A DNA stretch of 64,000 nucleotides from assembly GCA_002448235.1 (NCBI GenBank), contig DIXF01000001.1, forward strand, positions 525,042-589,041, in the 5' to 3' direction. The notes under the pieces were generated by a model. That model was not told the origin of the DNA and made no database searches. It worked only from the letters and a program-made list of their open reading frames with translations. Position 1 is the first letter of the stretch. Each line of letters opens with the position of its first letter. Source of the stretch: Syntrophaceae bacterium UBA6087. GTDB lineage: Bacteria > Desulfobacterota > Desulfomonilia > UBA1062. This document shows, one piece after another, positions 36,161 to 45,377 of the stretch. Position numbers and translations under genes: made by a program.

Positions 36161-37153
36161 ATGGGCCAGATACTGAGCCAGGAAGAGGTCGATGCCCTGT
36201 TGAAGGGCGTTGTCGGCGGAGAAATCGAGACTGAGACCGATGTCGCGGATTTAGCCGAGCCCGGGGACTACCACAAGTTTGATTTTAATGCCCAGGACAA
36301 GGTCATCCGCGGACGGATGCCGACCCTGGACGCCATCAACGACCGGTTCGCCCGGTTTTTCCGGATCACGCTGTCCAGCATGCTCAGGCGTATGATCGAC
36401 GTCACCCCGGTGTCCCTGGATACGCTGAAGTTCGGTAATTTCATGCGGTCGCTGCCGGTCCCTTCGAGCATCCATATCATCCGCGTGGAGCCGCTTCGGG
36501 GCAATGCGCTGGTCGTGCTGGAAACCAAGCTCGTATTCGCCCTCATCGACAGCTTCTTCGGCGGAAGGGGCGCCGGCGCCATGAAGGTGGAAGGACGGGA
36601 ATTCACGCCCATCGAACAGCGTATGCTCTACAAGGTCGTATCTGCAGCCATCAAAGAGCTGGAGAACTCGTGGCAGCCGGTTTTTGAGCTCAGTATGACC
36701 TATGTCAGGGGCGAGATGAATCCCCAGTTCGCCGGCATCATCCCCAGTGAGGATGTGCTCATCGTGGTCCAGTTCGATATTGAAATGGAGGAGATGAGCG
36801 GCAACGTCATGGTCTGCATCCCCTACATGCTCATCGAGCCCATCAGAGACAGGCTTTACGCGGGTTTCCATACCGAGGAGAAGATGAGCGTTGATACGGC
36901 GTGGGTAAACCGGTTCAAGCACGAGCTCTTGGGCGTCAATGTGGATGTGTCTGTCGAGCTCGGCAAAACGACTATCACGTCCCGCGATCTTTCCTCGCTC
37001 AAAGAGGGGGATATCCTGGTCCTGGATAAGGACGTATCGGATGTGATGACCGTAATGGTGCAGGATCTGCCCAAGTTCCTGGCACGGCCCGGAAAGATGA
37101 AGGACAATCTGGCAATTGATATCGTAGGATTGATTGACAGGCAGCTTTATTAA
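36161..37153 (+). CDS. fliM: Flagellar motor switch protein FliM
   Basis: The N-terminal ILSQEEVDALLKGV resembles the CheY-binding peptide and the middle domain includes GRMPTLDAINDRFARFFRI. A C-terminal SpoA domain ends near LVLDKDVSDVMTVMVQDLPKF. Length (330) is normal. FliM forms the C-ring and binds CheY-P, the likely target of the CheZ-like phosphatase at 12883. Confidence 0.95.
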   Translation: MGQILSQEEVDALLKGVVGGEIETETDVADLAEPGDYHKFDFNAQDKVIRGRMPTLDAINDRFARFFRITLSSMLRRMIDVTPVSLDTLKFGNFMRSLPVPSSIHIIRVEPLRGNALVVLETKLVFALIDSFFGGRGAGAMKVEGREFTPIEQRMLYKVVSAAIKELENSWQPVFELSMTYVRGEMNPQFAGIIPSEDVLIVVQFDIEMEEMSGNVMVCIPYMLIEPIRDRLYAGFHTEEKMSVDTAWVNRFKHELLGVNVDVSVELGKTTITSRDLSSLKEGDILVLDKDVSDVMTVMVQDLPKFLARPGKMKDNLAIDIVGLIDRQLY

Positions 37154-37163
37154 GGAGGAATCC

Positions 37164-37193
37164 ATGGGTGAGAGGAGAATGATCCATGAGTGA
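37164..37193 (+). promoter_or_regulatory. Nine-codon mini-ORF overlapping the fliN start
   Basis: AAGGAGG followed by ATG at 37164 opens a frame coding MGERRMIHE that stops at 37191-37193, overlapping the fliN ATG as ATGAGTGA. The stronger Shine-Dalgarno belongs to the mini-ORF, so it may couple or tune fliN translation. No direct evidence that it is translated. Confidence 0.35.
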
Positions 37194-37689
37194 AAAACAA
37201 GGAACCGGTGGGGGAGAGCTCTCCCAGGATGATATCGACAGGCTCATGAGCGGCGCTCCGGAGAGTGACGGCAATGAAAACGGCAAGGACTCCGGCCAGG
37301 ATAAGCTCGCGGAGGAATGGGCCAGGGCCCTGGACTCAGGCGAAGAGATCCAGGAAGGCAAGCCTCTGGGCAGAGCTGCGGAGAAGCCCAACTTCGAGGA
37401 GCTCCGGCAGGGAAAAACCTTAAGCGCTGCATCGGACCTGGATTTCATTCTCGATATCCCGCTTGAGGTTACCGTTGAGATGGGCAGGACCAAGATGCTC
37501 ATCAACGATCTCCTTCAGCTCGGACAGGGCTCGGTGATCGAGCTGAACCGGCTTGCCGGCGAACCGCTCGACATACTCGTGAACAACAAGCTCGTTGCCC
37601 GGGGCGAAGTCGTGGTGGTGGGCGAAAAATTCGGGATCCGTCTCACGGATATCGTGAGCCCCATGGAAAGGGTGAAGAGGCTGCGATGA
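37186..37689 (+). CDS. fliN: Flagellar motor switch protein FliN
   Basis: The C-terminal SpoA domain (about 85-165) is clear: FILDIPLEVTVEMGRTKMLI, LGQGSVIELNRLAGEPLDIL and VVGEKFGIRLTDIVSP. The N-terminal 80 residues are an acidic, low-complexity extension starting with LSQDDIDRLMSG, similar to a FliM N-terminus. FliN completes the C-ring and binds FliH for export. The ATG at 37186 overlaps a 9-codon mini-ORF stop. Confidence 0.94.
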   Translation: MSEKQGTGGGELSQDDIDRLMSGAPESDGNENGKDSGQDKLAEEWARALDSGEEIQEGKPLGRAAEKPNFEELRQGKTLSAASDLDFILDIPLEVTVEMGRTKMLINDLLQLGQGSVIELNRLAGEPLDILVNNKLVARGEVVVVGEKFGIRLTDIVSPMERVKRLR

Positions 37690-38069
37690 GCACGATCGGA
37701 AAGCTCATATCGGGAGCCTGTTTCCTCCTTTGCCCGATGGCCCGTGCCCTGGCGGCTGATGCCGCACCTTCGGGCAGCCTCGATTTCCAGACGTTTGCCG
37801 TGCTTGCCGGGACGATCCTGGCTTTATTCGCGCTGGCCTGGGCGGCAAGGAAGTACGGCCCGTATTCCCGGGTGAAAAAGGCGCTGGGCCTGGACGTCGT
37901 AGGGCAGGTGCCGGTCGGGATAAAGGCGAACATCACGCTGGTCCGCGTGGGGAGATCCATGCTGCTGCTGGGGGTAACCCAGAACCACGTCAACCTTATC
38001 AAAGACCTCGGAGAAGGGGATTTCGAAAAAGCCGTCATCGATGCAGAAAATTCCGGGGGAGTGAACTGA
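37686..38069 (+). CDS. fliO: Flagellar biosynthesis protein FliO
   Basis: A signal-like N-terminus, one main membrane helix (LAGTILALFALAWAARKYG) and a cytoplasmic domain with VGIKANITLVRVGRSMLLLGVTQ and VNLIKDL match FliO, the chaperone for FliP assembly. Length (127) is normal. It overlaps fliN and fliP by a base or a few bases. Confidence 0.88.
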   Translation: MSTIGKLISGACFLLCPMARALAADAAPSGSLDFQTFAVLAGTILALFALAWAARKYGPYSRVKKALGLDVVGQVPVGIKANITLVRVGRSMLLLGVTQNHVNLIKDLGEGDFEKAVIDAENSGGVN

Positions 38070-38824
38070 TGGAGAAGTTTTTTCGCGCGGGCCTGATGCT
38101 CTTCATCCTCATAGGCATTGCCACCGATGCGCTCTGCGCAGGGGGGGTCATTGTCCCGAACGTAAGCTTAGGCGTGAAAGAGGTCAAGAACCCGGATGAC
38201 GTGGTGGGCGTTCTCCAGGTCGTTATGCTGCTCACCATTCTCGCACTGGCTCCTTCCATCCTGATCATGGTGACGTCTTTTACCCGGATCATCGTCGTGC
38301 TGGGTTTCCTCCGCCAGGCACTGGGGACGCAGCAGATGCCGCCCATGCAGGTGCTTACGGCGCTCGCCATTTTTTTGACGTTCTTTATCATGTCTCCTAC
38401 ACTCGATAAGATCAACGAGCAGGCGCTGACGCCTTACAAGAATGGAATGATCACGTTTTCGCAGGCCCTCTCCAATGCCGAAACCCCGATCCGGGAGTTC
38501 ATGTTCAAGCAGACGAGGCAGGATGACCTCTCCCTGTTCCTGAACATCATAAAACACGACAAGCCCATGAACAAGGACGACGTACCGACCCGGGCGCTCA
38601 TACCCGCGTTCATGATCTCCGAGCTCAAGACCGCGTTCCAGATCGGATTTATCCTCTTCATACCATTTCTCATCGTGGATATGGTGGTGGCATCAGTGCT
38701 TCTCTCCATGGGCATGATGATGCTCCCGCCCATCATGATCTCGTTGCCGTTCAAGATCATGCTCTTTGTCCTTGTAGACGGATGGAACCTCCTGGTGGGC
38801 TCCATTATAAAGGGGTTTGTCTGA
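38069..38824 (+). CDS. fliP: Flagellar export apparatus protein FliP
   Basis: FliP has a cleavable signal (to about residue 25, DALCAGG) and membrane segments of the export gate. Signatures: VVMLLTILALAPSILIMVTS, TRIIVVLGFLRQALGTQQMP and FIPFLIVDMVVASVLLSMGM. Length (251) is normal. It forms the gate with FliQ and FliR. Its TGA overlaps the fliQ ATG. Confidence 0.96.
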   Translation: MEKFFRAGLMLFILIGIATDALCAGGVIVPNVSLGVKEVKNPDDVVGVLQVVMLLTILALAPSILIMVTSFTRIIVVLGFLRQALGTQQMPPMQVLTALAIFLTFFIMSPTLDKINEQALTPYKNGMITFSQALSNAETPIREFMFKQTRQDDLSLFLNIIKHDKPMNKDDVPTRALIPAFMISELKTAFQIGFILFIPFLIVDMVVASVLLSMGMMMLPPIMISLPFKIMLFVLVDGWNLLVGSIIKGFV

Positions 38825-39093
38825 TGACGCCTGAAGCGGTTACCGCCCTTATGGGCGAAGGGATCAAGCTGACGCTGGTAGTCGGCGCTCCCATGCTCCT
38901 CGTCGGATTGGTCGTAGGCCTTGCCATCAGCGTCTTCTCCGCGGTAACGCAGATTCAGGAGATGACGCTCACGTTCGTGCCCAAGATCGTCGCCGTGTTT
39001 CTGGCCCTGCTCTTCACCCTGCCGTGGATGATCGAAAAGCTCACCACCTATACGATCAATCTCTTTACGAGCATCCCCATGCTGGTCCGATGA
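38824..39093 (+). CDS. fliQ: Flagellar export apparatus protein FliQ
   Basis: An 89-residue two-helix membrane protein with VVGAPMLLVGLVVGLAISVF and ATQIQEMTLTFVPKI-type sequence, the FliQ family signature. ATG 38824 overlaps the fliP stop (ATGA); the longer frame from 38782 lies inside fliP. The stop overlaps the fliR start. Confidence 0.95.
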   Translation: MTPEAVTALMGEGIKLTLVVGAPMLLVGLVVGLAISVFSAVTQIQEMTLTFVPKIVAVFLALLFTLPWMIEKLTTYTINLFTSIPMLVR

Positions 39094-39872
39094 ACGATCT
39101 GCTGAACCTTGCCTGGAAGGATATCCTGACCTTTCTCCTGGTCTTCACGAGGATCGGGATAATCTTTGCCCTGGTACCGTTTTTCAGCGGGGAGATCGTG
39201 CCCAGGAAGGTCACCGCAATCATTGCCTTCTTCCTTGCCCTGGTCCTACTGCCCATCGTGCCGAACCCCGGCATCGACATGAACAATCTCAATGTCCTGA
39301 CGCTGATCGTCCTGCTCGTTCATGACCTTTTGATCGGGCTCTGCATAGGGCTCTCGGTCAGTCTGATATTCTCGGGCGTCCAGATTGGAGGCGAGCTCAT
39401 CGGTTTCCAGATGGGCTTTTCCATGGTAAACGTAGTCGACCCCATGACCGGCGTCGACGCCCCGATTACCTCCAACCTGCTCTATATCGCCGCGTTCCTC
39501 CTCTTCCTTTGTCTGGGCGGCCACCATATGCTCATCAAGGCGCTGGTGGACAGCTTTTCAGTCATACCGATCAAGGCGGAGCTCCCGCAGCAGGCTTTCC
39601 TTTCGGCAATCATCACCTATGCAGCGGAGATCTTCGTGATCGGCATCAAGGTGGCGGCTCCGGTGATCGGCGTGCTCATACTCATCAACGTCGCCTTTGC
39701 CATCACCGCTCGGGCCGTGCCCCAGATGAACGTCTTCCTCATGGCGTTTCCCCTGACCATATCGGTCGGTCTGCTTTTCCTTATCATCGTCATGAAGTTC
39801 ATGCCCGGTTTTATCTCATCGGCCATGAACGGCTGCACGGCATTCATCAAAGCGACCCTGCCGCTCTATTGA
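39090..39872 (+). CDS. fliR: Flagellar export apparatus protein FliR
   Basis: A 260-residue polytopic protein with IFALVPFFSGEIVPRKVTAI near the N-terminus and GGELIGFQMGFSMVNVVDPM in the centre, typical of FliR. ATG 39090 overlaps the fliQ stop. In many bacteria flhB and flhA follow here; instead the transcript appears to end and a lipoprotein gene begins 107 bases later. Confidence 0.94.
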   Translation: MNDLLNLAWKDILTFLLVFTRIGIIFALVPFFSGEIVPRKVTAIIAFFLALVLLPIVPNPGIDMNNLNVLTLIVLLVHDLLIGLCIGLSVSLIFSGVQIGGELIGFQMGFSMVNVVDPMTGVDAPITSNLLYIAAFLLFLCLGGHHMLIKALVDSFSVIPIKAELPQQAFLSAIITYAAEIFVIGIKVAAPVIGVLILINVAFAITARAVPQMNVFLMAFPLTISVGLLFLIIVMKFMPGFISSAMNGCTAFIKATLPLY

Positions 39873-39979
39873 AAGGCGGGGCAGGGGAGAAGATTGATTT
39901 TTCCCATCTTTAGCGTATTCTCCTGAGAAAGGTTCCGCTCAATTAGTACACGGCGATCCGGGATTATTCGGGGGATACG

Positions 39980-40690
39980 ATGAAGAGATCAGTTCCGTTC
40001 TTCGTTTTTCTCATGATTGCAGCCTGTTTCGTCTCCTGTGCCGCCCATCGGGCAAAACCGCTTGAGGAGGGAATCCGGCAGAACAAAAACCTCAGGATAG
40101 GCGTTGCTCAGGCACGGATACCCGAGCCGAGCGTAAGAATCCAAACGACATCGACGGCAGGTCCGGGCATGCTGAGAACGAAGATTCTGGTGAGGGGCCA
40201 CAGAGAGCATGAGGACCGCGGGATACATCCGCAATTGAGGGCTGAAGCGAGAATACTCCAGAGGTATCTCCGGGACAACGACGGAGAGGTCCTGAAAGGA
40301 GTTCAGGAGCGTTTCGTGAAAGCGCTTGCGGATGCAGGATGGAGAACCGAAGCAATAGACGGTCCGCTGAAGGAAATCGATCCCTCAGACCCGGACCTGA
40401 AGGGCCTCGATGCAGTCGTGATCGTCGATTGCGACTGGTATGGGATGGACTGCCATTATACCGACCTGAACCAGGATTTCACCGAGGCGGATGCCGGCAT
40501 CTCCGGTAGGATGATCGGGCTGCCGTCGAATGCCGTTCTCTGGCAGAGCCCGCACGTGAGGATACGAAACCCGGTTTCCTGCAGATGCAACGAACCCGAA
40601 TGCTTCCCTCCGATCGATGCCGCCCTGGAAAAAGCAGTAAACGATGCGGCTGCCGCTGTGCTCGAAGACCTTTTTAACGACCGCCCGTAG
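39980..40690 (+). CDS. Lipoprotein of unknown function
   Basis: The signal MKRSVPFFVFLMIAACFVSC carries a lipobox (FVSC) with Cys20. The mature protein contains RLRAEARILQRYL-like helical sequence, then DAVVIVDCDWYGMDCHYTDL and a Cys pair in SCRCNEPECFPP. I do not recognise a family; it resembles generic outer-membrane-associated lipoproteins. It follows fliR by 107 bases, which might suggest a flagellar or envelope link. Five mature cysteines could form disulfides in the periplasm. Confidence 0.78.
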   Translation: MKRSVPFFVFLMIAACFVSCAAHRAKPLEEGIRQNKNLRIGVAQARIPEPSVRIQTTSTAGPGMLRTKILVRGHREHEDRGIHPQLRAEARILQRYLRDNDGEVLKGVQERFVKALADAGWRTEAIDGPLKEIDPSDPDLKGLDAVVIVDCDWYGMDCHYTDLNQDFTEADAGISGRMIGLPSNAVLWQSPHVRIRNPVSCRCNEPECFPPIDAALEKAVNDAAAAVLEDLFNDRP

Positions 40691-40711
40691 CCGGTCCTGA
40701 CAGGCGACTCG

Positions 40712-40742
40712 AGGAACGAACGCAACCTCGTTCTTGATTTTT
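40712..40742 (+). terminator. Likely intrinsic terminator after the lipoprotein gene
   Basis: AGGAACGA (40712-40719) pairs with TCGTTCTT (40728-40735, with one wobble) and is followed by GATTTTT. It lies 22 bases past the lipoprotein stop. Confidence 0.45.
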
Positions 40743-40772
40743 CCCTCCTCCTCGGGGTATCTCTACTCCATT

Positions 40773-41129
40773 ATGGAAGAAATCGTATTGAAGAACGGGG
40801 TGAGGATGGTTGTCGAAGACAAGACTATTGTCCTCACGGGCGATCTGTACATGGTGCATTTCGAGTTCACCACGTACGTGGACTTGAGCGACGAAGATGC
40901 CGAGTTGAAGAGCTTCTGCGGCAGCAGTCAGGCGAAGCTGACCAGGGTCTTGAAGAAACCCGCCATTCACGAACGCGATGTCGAAGAGGTGAGGGCGCAC
41001 ATGAGGGATTCGTTCCTTGCCACCAACCTGCCGTACATGGAGAATCCCAAATTTGCCAAGCGGTTCAAAGCCAAGCTGCTCAGGGATTTCCAGGAAGCGG
41101 AGGAGAAGAAGAACCGGGCTCATGGGTAA
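40773..41129 (+). CDS. Small conserved-looking protein of unknown function upstream of mutS
   Basis: A 118-residue soluble protein: EEIVLKNGVRMVVEDKTIVL, then beta-rich VHFEFTTYVDLSDEDAEL, and a basic helical C-terminus (FAKRFKAKLLRDFQEAEEKK). No family recognised. The ATG at 40773 is the best methionine, but no clear ribosome site precedes it. Its stop overlaps the mutS start by 8 bases, so the two are translationally coupled and probably co-transcribed. Confidence 0.7.
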   Translation: MEEIVLKNGVRMVVEDKTIVLTGDLYMVHFEFTTYVDLSDEDAELKSFCGSSQAKLTRVLKKPAIHERDVEEVRAHMRDSFLATNLPYMENPKFAKRFKAKLLRDFQEAEEKKNRAHG

Positions 41130-43677
41130 TATAACCCCCATGATGCAGCAGTATCTCGATATCAAGAAGGATTACCGGGATACCATCCTTTTTTACCGCA
41201 TGGGCGATTTCTACGAGATGTTCTACGGCGACGCCGTCACTGCGTCCAAAATCCTGAGCCTCGCGCTCACCACCCGGGACAAGGGCAGGGAGAACCCCAT
41301 CCCCATGTGCGGGGTTCCCTATCACAGCGCGAGCTCCTATATATCCCGTCTCATCCGGCAGGGGTTTAAAGTAGCGGTCTGCGAGCAGGGAGAGGTCTCT
41401 TCTAACGGAAAGGGCCTCGTGCACCGGGAGGTGGTACAGGTCATCACACCCGGACTCATCGTCGAGGACGACCAGCTCGTGAGCGAAAAGCCGAACTACC
41501 TCATGGCGGTGTGCAGGGATGCGAAGAAAGACCGGTACGGCATCGCCTTCATCGACATCTCCACCGGCGACTTCCGCGTGACGGAAGTCCTTTCGGCCAG
41601 GGATTTCCACGCCGAGATGCACCGCGTGTCTCCCAGCGAAGTCATCGCGCTGGATGCCGGCATCGTTCCCGGGGGGTTCTATCTCACCGTACGGGACGCA
41701 GGGATGAGCATTGAGAAGGCAAAGGACCTGCTGGCAGGCCATTTCCGGACCGCGGGCATCGAGGGCCTGGGCCTCAAGGATCACGAACCGGCCCTCATGG
41801 CCTCTGCAATGGTGCTCGACTATGTCAGGGAAACGCAGAAAGGGACTCTGCCCCACATCACCTCTGTCAGATTCTACAATCCGGGCAGGTACATGATCCT
41901 TGGCGCCAATACCAAGCGCAATCTTGAGCTGTTCGACTCCATCTCGGGAGAGCGGGCGAACACCCTTTTCGGGGTGATGAACCGCACGAACACCTCCATG
42001 GGGGCGCGGATGCTCTCCGACTGGATCTCTTTTCCGCTCATGGACACCGGAGAGATAACGGCCAGGCTCGATGCCGTCGAGGAGCTGTGCGCAACCGCAG
42101 TCATGGCGGAGAATTTAAGAGGCCTGCTTTCCGAGATCCCGGACATGGAGAGGATCGTCGGCAGGATCTCGGCGGGCAGCGCCTCGCCGCGGGACGTCCG
42201 GTCGCTGGCCTGCGGACTGGAGAAGGTTCCCGCCATACGGGCGATCATTCAGGAGGCGCGGCCTGAGCTTCTGAAAAGCCTCCTGCACCGGATGAAGCCC
42301 CTGGGAGAGGTGGTCGACAGGATTACCGCGACCATCGTAGCCGATCCGCCCAACAAGATCGGCGACGGGGGCGTTATTGCAGAGGGAGTCGATGCCGAGC
42401 TCGACGAGCTCAAGCTGCTCCGCAGGGATTCCCGGCAGTGGATCGCCGACCTGGAGTCGAGGGAGCGGGAGGCGACCGGCATCAATACGCTCAAAATCGG
42501 CTACAACAGGGTGTTCGGATACTATATCGAGATCTCGAACGTCCATGCCCGCAAGGCCCCCCAGCAGTACATGCGCAAGCAGACGCTCGCCAATGCGGAG
42601 CGCTTCATCACTCCCGAGCTCAAGGAGTACGAGTCCAAGATCCTCGGTGCTCAGGACGCCATCTCCCGGATCGAGACGAGGATCTTTGCCGGTCTCTTGG
42701 AGTTCCTCGTCGGGTGGATCCCGGAGATGAAGGAAACCATAACGGCCATAGCATCTACCGACGTCCTGGGCTCGCTTGCCCGGCTCTCCATGGACCGCGG
42801 ATACCGCAGGCCTTTGGTGAGGCAGGGGAGGGAAGTCACGGTCCGGTCCGGCCGGCACCCGGTCGTGGAGCAGGTGTTGAAGGCAGGCGAGTTCGTCCCC
42901 AACGACTGCCTGTTCGACGGGGAAAAGGATACCATCCACGTCATCACGGGCCCCAACATGGCGGGTAAGTCCACCTACATGAGGCAGATCGCCCTGATCG
43001 CCATCATGGCCCAGATGGGATCGTTCGTGCCGGCCCGGCAGACCGAAGTAGGGGTGGTGGACAGGATTTTCACCAGGATCGGCGCCCTGGACAACCTCTC
43101 GGCCGGGCAGAGCACCTTCCTCGTCGAGATGAGCGAGACGGCGGAGATCCTCAATAACGCGACCGAGAACAGCCTCGTCATCCTCGACGAGATCGGCAGG
43201 GGCACGTCGACCTACGACGGGATGTCCCTGGCCTGGGCCGTAGCCGAATATCTCGACAAAAAGCGCATCAGGACGTTCTTTGCCACCCATTATCACGAGC
43301 TTGCCGACCTCGCCCGGAGACACCAGGGGATCAAAAACCTGCACATGGCTGTCGAGGAAAGCGGCCACGAAGTCATCTTCCTGCGCGAGGTGAGGAGAGG
43401 CGCCATCGGCAGGAGCTACGGCATTTATGTGGCCAAGCTCGCAGGCGTGCCCGAAGAGGTGGTGGAAAATGCCAAGGTCATCCTCGGCACCATCGGGAAG
43501 AAGGCAAAAACAGTACCTGCCGCCTACCATGACCAGCCTGTCCAGGGGAGCCTTTTCCATGAAACGAATCCGGGCGCGGCCGCCGATCTGCTCGGGCAGA
43601 TCAGGGACGCCGACCTCGAACGCATGACCCCCATAGAGGCCCTGAACCTCCTCCATAAGATCAGAGAAAATATCTAA
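41122..43677 (+). CDS. mutS: DNA mismatch repair protein MutS
   Basis: MutS recognises mismatches and starts repair with MutL. The mismatch-binding domain has YRMGDFYEMFYGDAV (the Phe-X-Glu motif is FYE), and the ATPase has Walker A GPNMAGKSTYMRQ near 610, then LVILDEIGRGTSTYDGMSLAW and FFATHYHELADLA. Length (851) is normal. ATG 41122 overlaps the previous stop; the frame upstream to 41017 encodes a different gene in another frame. Confidence 0.97.
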   Translation: MGNITPMMQQYLDIKKDYRDTILFYRMGDFYEMFYGDAVTASKILSLALTTRDKGRENPIPMCGVPYHSASSYISRLIRQGFKVAVCEQGEVSSNGKGLVHREVVQVITPGLIVEDDQLVSEKPNYLMAVCRDAKKDRYGIAFIDISTGDFRVTEVLSARDFHAEMHRVSPSEVIALDAGIVPGGFYLTVRDAGMSIEKAKDLLAGHFRTAGIEGLGLKDHEPALMASAMVLDYVRETQKGTLPHITSVRFYNPGRYMILGANTKRNLELFDSISGERANTLFGVMNRTNTSMGARMLSDWISFPLMDTGEITARLDAVEELCATAVMAENLRGLLSEIPDMERIVGRISAGSASPRDVRSLACGLEKVPAIRAIIQEARPELLKSLLHRMKPLGEVVDRITATIVADPPNKIGDGGVIAEGVDAELDELKLLRRDSRQWIADLESREREATGINTLKIGYNRVFGYYIEISNVHARKAPQQYMRKQTLANAERFITPELKEYESKILGAQDAISRIETRIFAGLLEFLVGWIPEMKETITAIASTDVLGSLARLSMDRGYRRPLVRQGREVTVRSGRHPVVEQVLKAGEFVPNDCLFDGEKDTIHVITGPNMAGKSTYMRQIALIAIMAQMGSFVPARQTEVGVVDRIFTRIGALDNLSAGQSTFLVEMSETAEILNNATENSLVILDEIGRGTSTYDGMSLAWAVAEYLDKKRIRTFFATHYHELADLARRHQGIKNLHMAVEESGHEVIFLREVRRGAIGRSYGIYVAKLAGVPEEVVENAKVILGTIGKKAKTVPAAYHDQPVQGSLFHETNPGAAADLLGQIRDADLERMTPIEALNLLHKIRENI

Positions 43678-43737
43678 GCATTCAAGATTAAAGCTTCCTT
43701 TCGATTATTCCGAAAACCTCCATATGAGAGGTCTACT

Positions 43738-44970
43738 ATGAACAATGAGATGGATACTCGCGCACTTGCGCGCAAGAGCGGGATGCCGTTCATCGATATC
43801 GGGAAGGAAACGCCTGACCATAAGTGTGTTGAATTACTCACGGAAGATATGGCAAAGACGTACAACAGCATCCCGGTCCGATTCTTGAACGGCGGCGTGC
43901 TCGTAGCCATAGGCGACCCTTCTCAGAAAGACCTGATCGAAAGCCTGAGCACCCATATGGGGAAGAAGATATATCCTGCCCTGGCCGATAAGGAAGCCAT
44001 CCGCAGGGTGATAGATTCCTGCTATGCCTCCCGGGCGCTGATAGAGGTGAAGGACGAGAGCGTGGTTGAGACGCCCGTCGAAGAGACCGGCGGAAGCCGG
44101 CTCATCTCGGTCATCTCCAACAAGGGCGGGGTAGGCAAGACCCATATCTCGACCAACCTGGCAAAGGCAATCGCCGACACCGGGAAAAAGGTCCTGCTCA
44201 TCGATGCGGACCTGGGCAATGCCGACGTCTCCAACAAGCTTGCATTGTTTCCGGAATTCACCCTCTACGACTTCCTGCTGGGCGATACGTCCTTAAACGA
44301 CATGATCGAGCGCACCCCCTACGGATTCGACCTCATCGGAGGAAGCTCCGGAGAGTTCAAGCTCGCGAACATCAACTATGTCCAGCGCACCAAGTTCATC
44401 AGGGGCTTCAGGAAGATAAGCGAAAAGTACGATTTCACGATCTTTGACTTGAGCGCGGGCATCAGTTCCACAGTCACGGATTTCGCGCTTGCCTCGGACG
44501 AGACGCTCATCGTCACCACGCCCCAGGATATCATCGCCGGATATGCCTGTATAAAGGCCACGTTCCAGCGGTTCAAGCACATCGAGGAATCCCTGATAAA
44601 CAAAGTGGAGTTCTACCAGCCCAGGAAGGTCTACCAGCCCTGGGTGATCATGAACCAGGTTACGACCCTGAAGCAGGGCCTCTTCCTTTTCAACAGGATA
44701 TGCCAGACGACCGACGAGCGCGTGAACAACATGGAGCCGACATTCACGGTGAAGCCGGAGTATCTCGGCGGCATCCTCTATGACAGGGATAACTTCAAAA
44801 AAGCCGAGATGGAGAGAAAGCCTCTGTCCGTGGTCGCGCCGAGAGGAAATCCTGCCCAGTGTATGACATATCTGGGAACGAACCTCCTCGAACGTCCCGA
44901 GCTCAGGCAGTACAAGCAACACCTGAAGACCGGCCTGGGGCGCTTCGCAATGATCTTCGGACTGGAGTAG
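43738..44970 (+). CDS. ParA/MinD-type ATPase fused to a GspE_N-like domain
   Basis: Residues about 8-96 resemble the T2SS ATPase N-terminal domain (GMPFIDIG, IPVRFLNGGVLVAIGDPSQKDLIESL). From about 120 a ParA/MinD ATPase follows with the deviant Walker A KGGVGKT (129-135), VLLIDADLGNADVSN and DLSAGISSTVTDFAL. A conserved C-terminal region ends LKTGLGRFAMIFGLE. The fusion suggests polar placement of a secretion or flagellar machine, like FlhG or HubP-dependent systems. It lacks the FlhG DQAxxLR motif. It stands alone, with a 60-base gap from mutS. Confidence 0.82.
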   Translation: MNNEMDTRALARKSGMPFIDIGKETPDHKCVELLTEDMAKTYNSIPVRFLNGGVLVAIGDPSQKDLIESLSTHMGKKIYPALADKEAIRRVIDSCYASRALIEVKDESVVETPVEETGGSRLISVISNKGGVGKTHISTNLAKAIADTGKKVLLIDADLGNADVSNKLALFPEFTLYDFLLGDTSLNDMIERTPYGFDLIGGSSGEFKLANINYVQRTKFIRGFRKISEKYDFTIFDLSAGISSTVTDFALASDETLIVTTPQDIIAGYACIKATFQRFKHIEESLINKVEFYQPRKVYQPWVIMNQVTTLKQGLFLFNRICQTTDERVNNMEPTFTVKPEYLGGILYDRDNFKKAEMERKPLSVVAPRGNPAQCMTYLGTNLLERPELRQYKQHLKTGLGRFAMIFGLE

Positions 44971-45038
44971 TTTTGATCTTAAGTATTGGTATGCAGTACC
45001 GATAAAAATATTATACCGGATGGGTGAAGGAAGAACAG

Positions 45039-45227
45039 ATGACGATAACAGAGTACAAAGCACAATTCGTTGAGAAATGGGATGACGTGAGACCTGTGGT
45101 CATCTACTTCGCCGGGGAAAGGTTTGTCGTTGAATACAAGGGCGATTTCGATCCCGTGCTTACTCCGGTCGTTGCAATGGTTCATTCCTATCTCGGTAAT
45201 ATCTGTCTTACCCAGATCGACAACTGA
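45039..45227 (+). CDS. Small protein of unknown function (62 residues)
   Basis: A short protein beginning MTITEYKAQFVEKWDDVRPV, with a beta-rich middle (VIYFAGERFVVEYKG) and no membrane segment. The ATG at 45039 has AAGGAAG about 6 bases upstream. It follows the ParA fusion gene by 68 bases on the same strand and may belong with it. No family recognised. Confidence 0.6.
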   Translation: MTITEYKAQFVEKWDDVRPVVIYFAGERFVVEYKGDFDPVLTPVVAMVHSYLGNICLTQIDN

Positions 45228-45377
45228 TGTCGGTTCCTGCGCTCACGCGGGCAAAGCTCCTTTTCAATAAAAACAAAGCGATTGAAGATATCATTGGTGG
45301 TACAAGGTCGCGCAGTTATTTTGTTTCATCCATTTGTCTTGCTTCTGTGCATTCATTACTTTATTAATGAGTAATAT

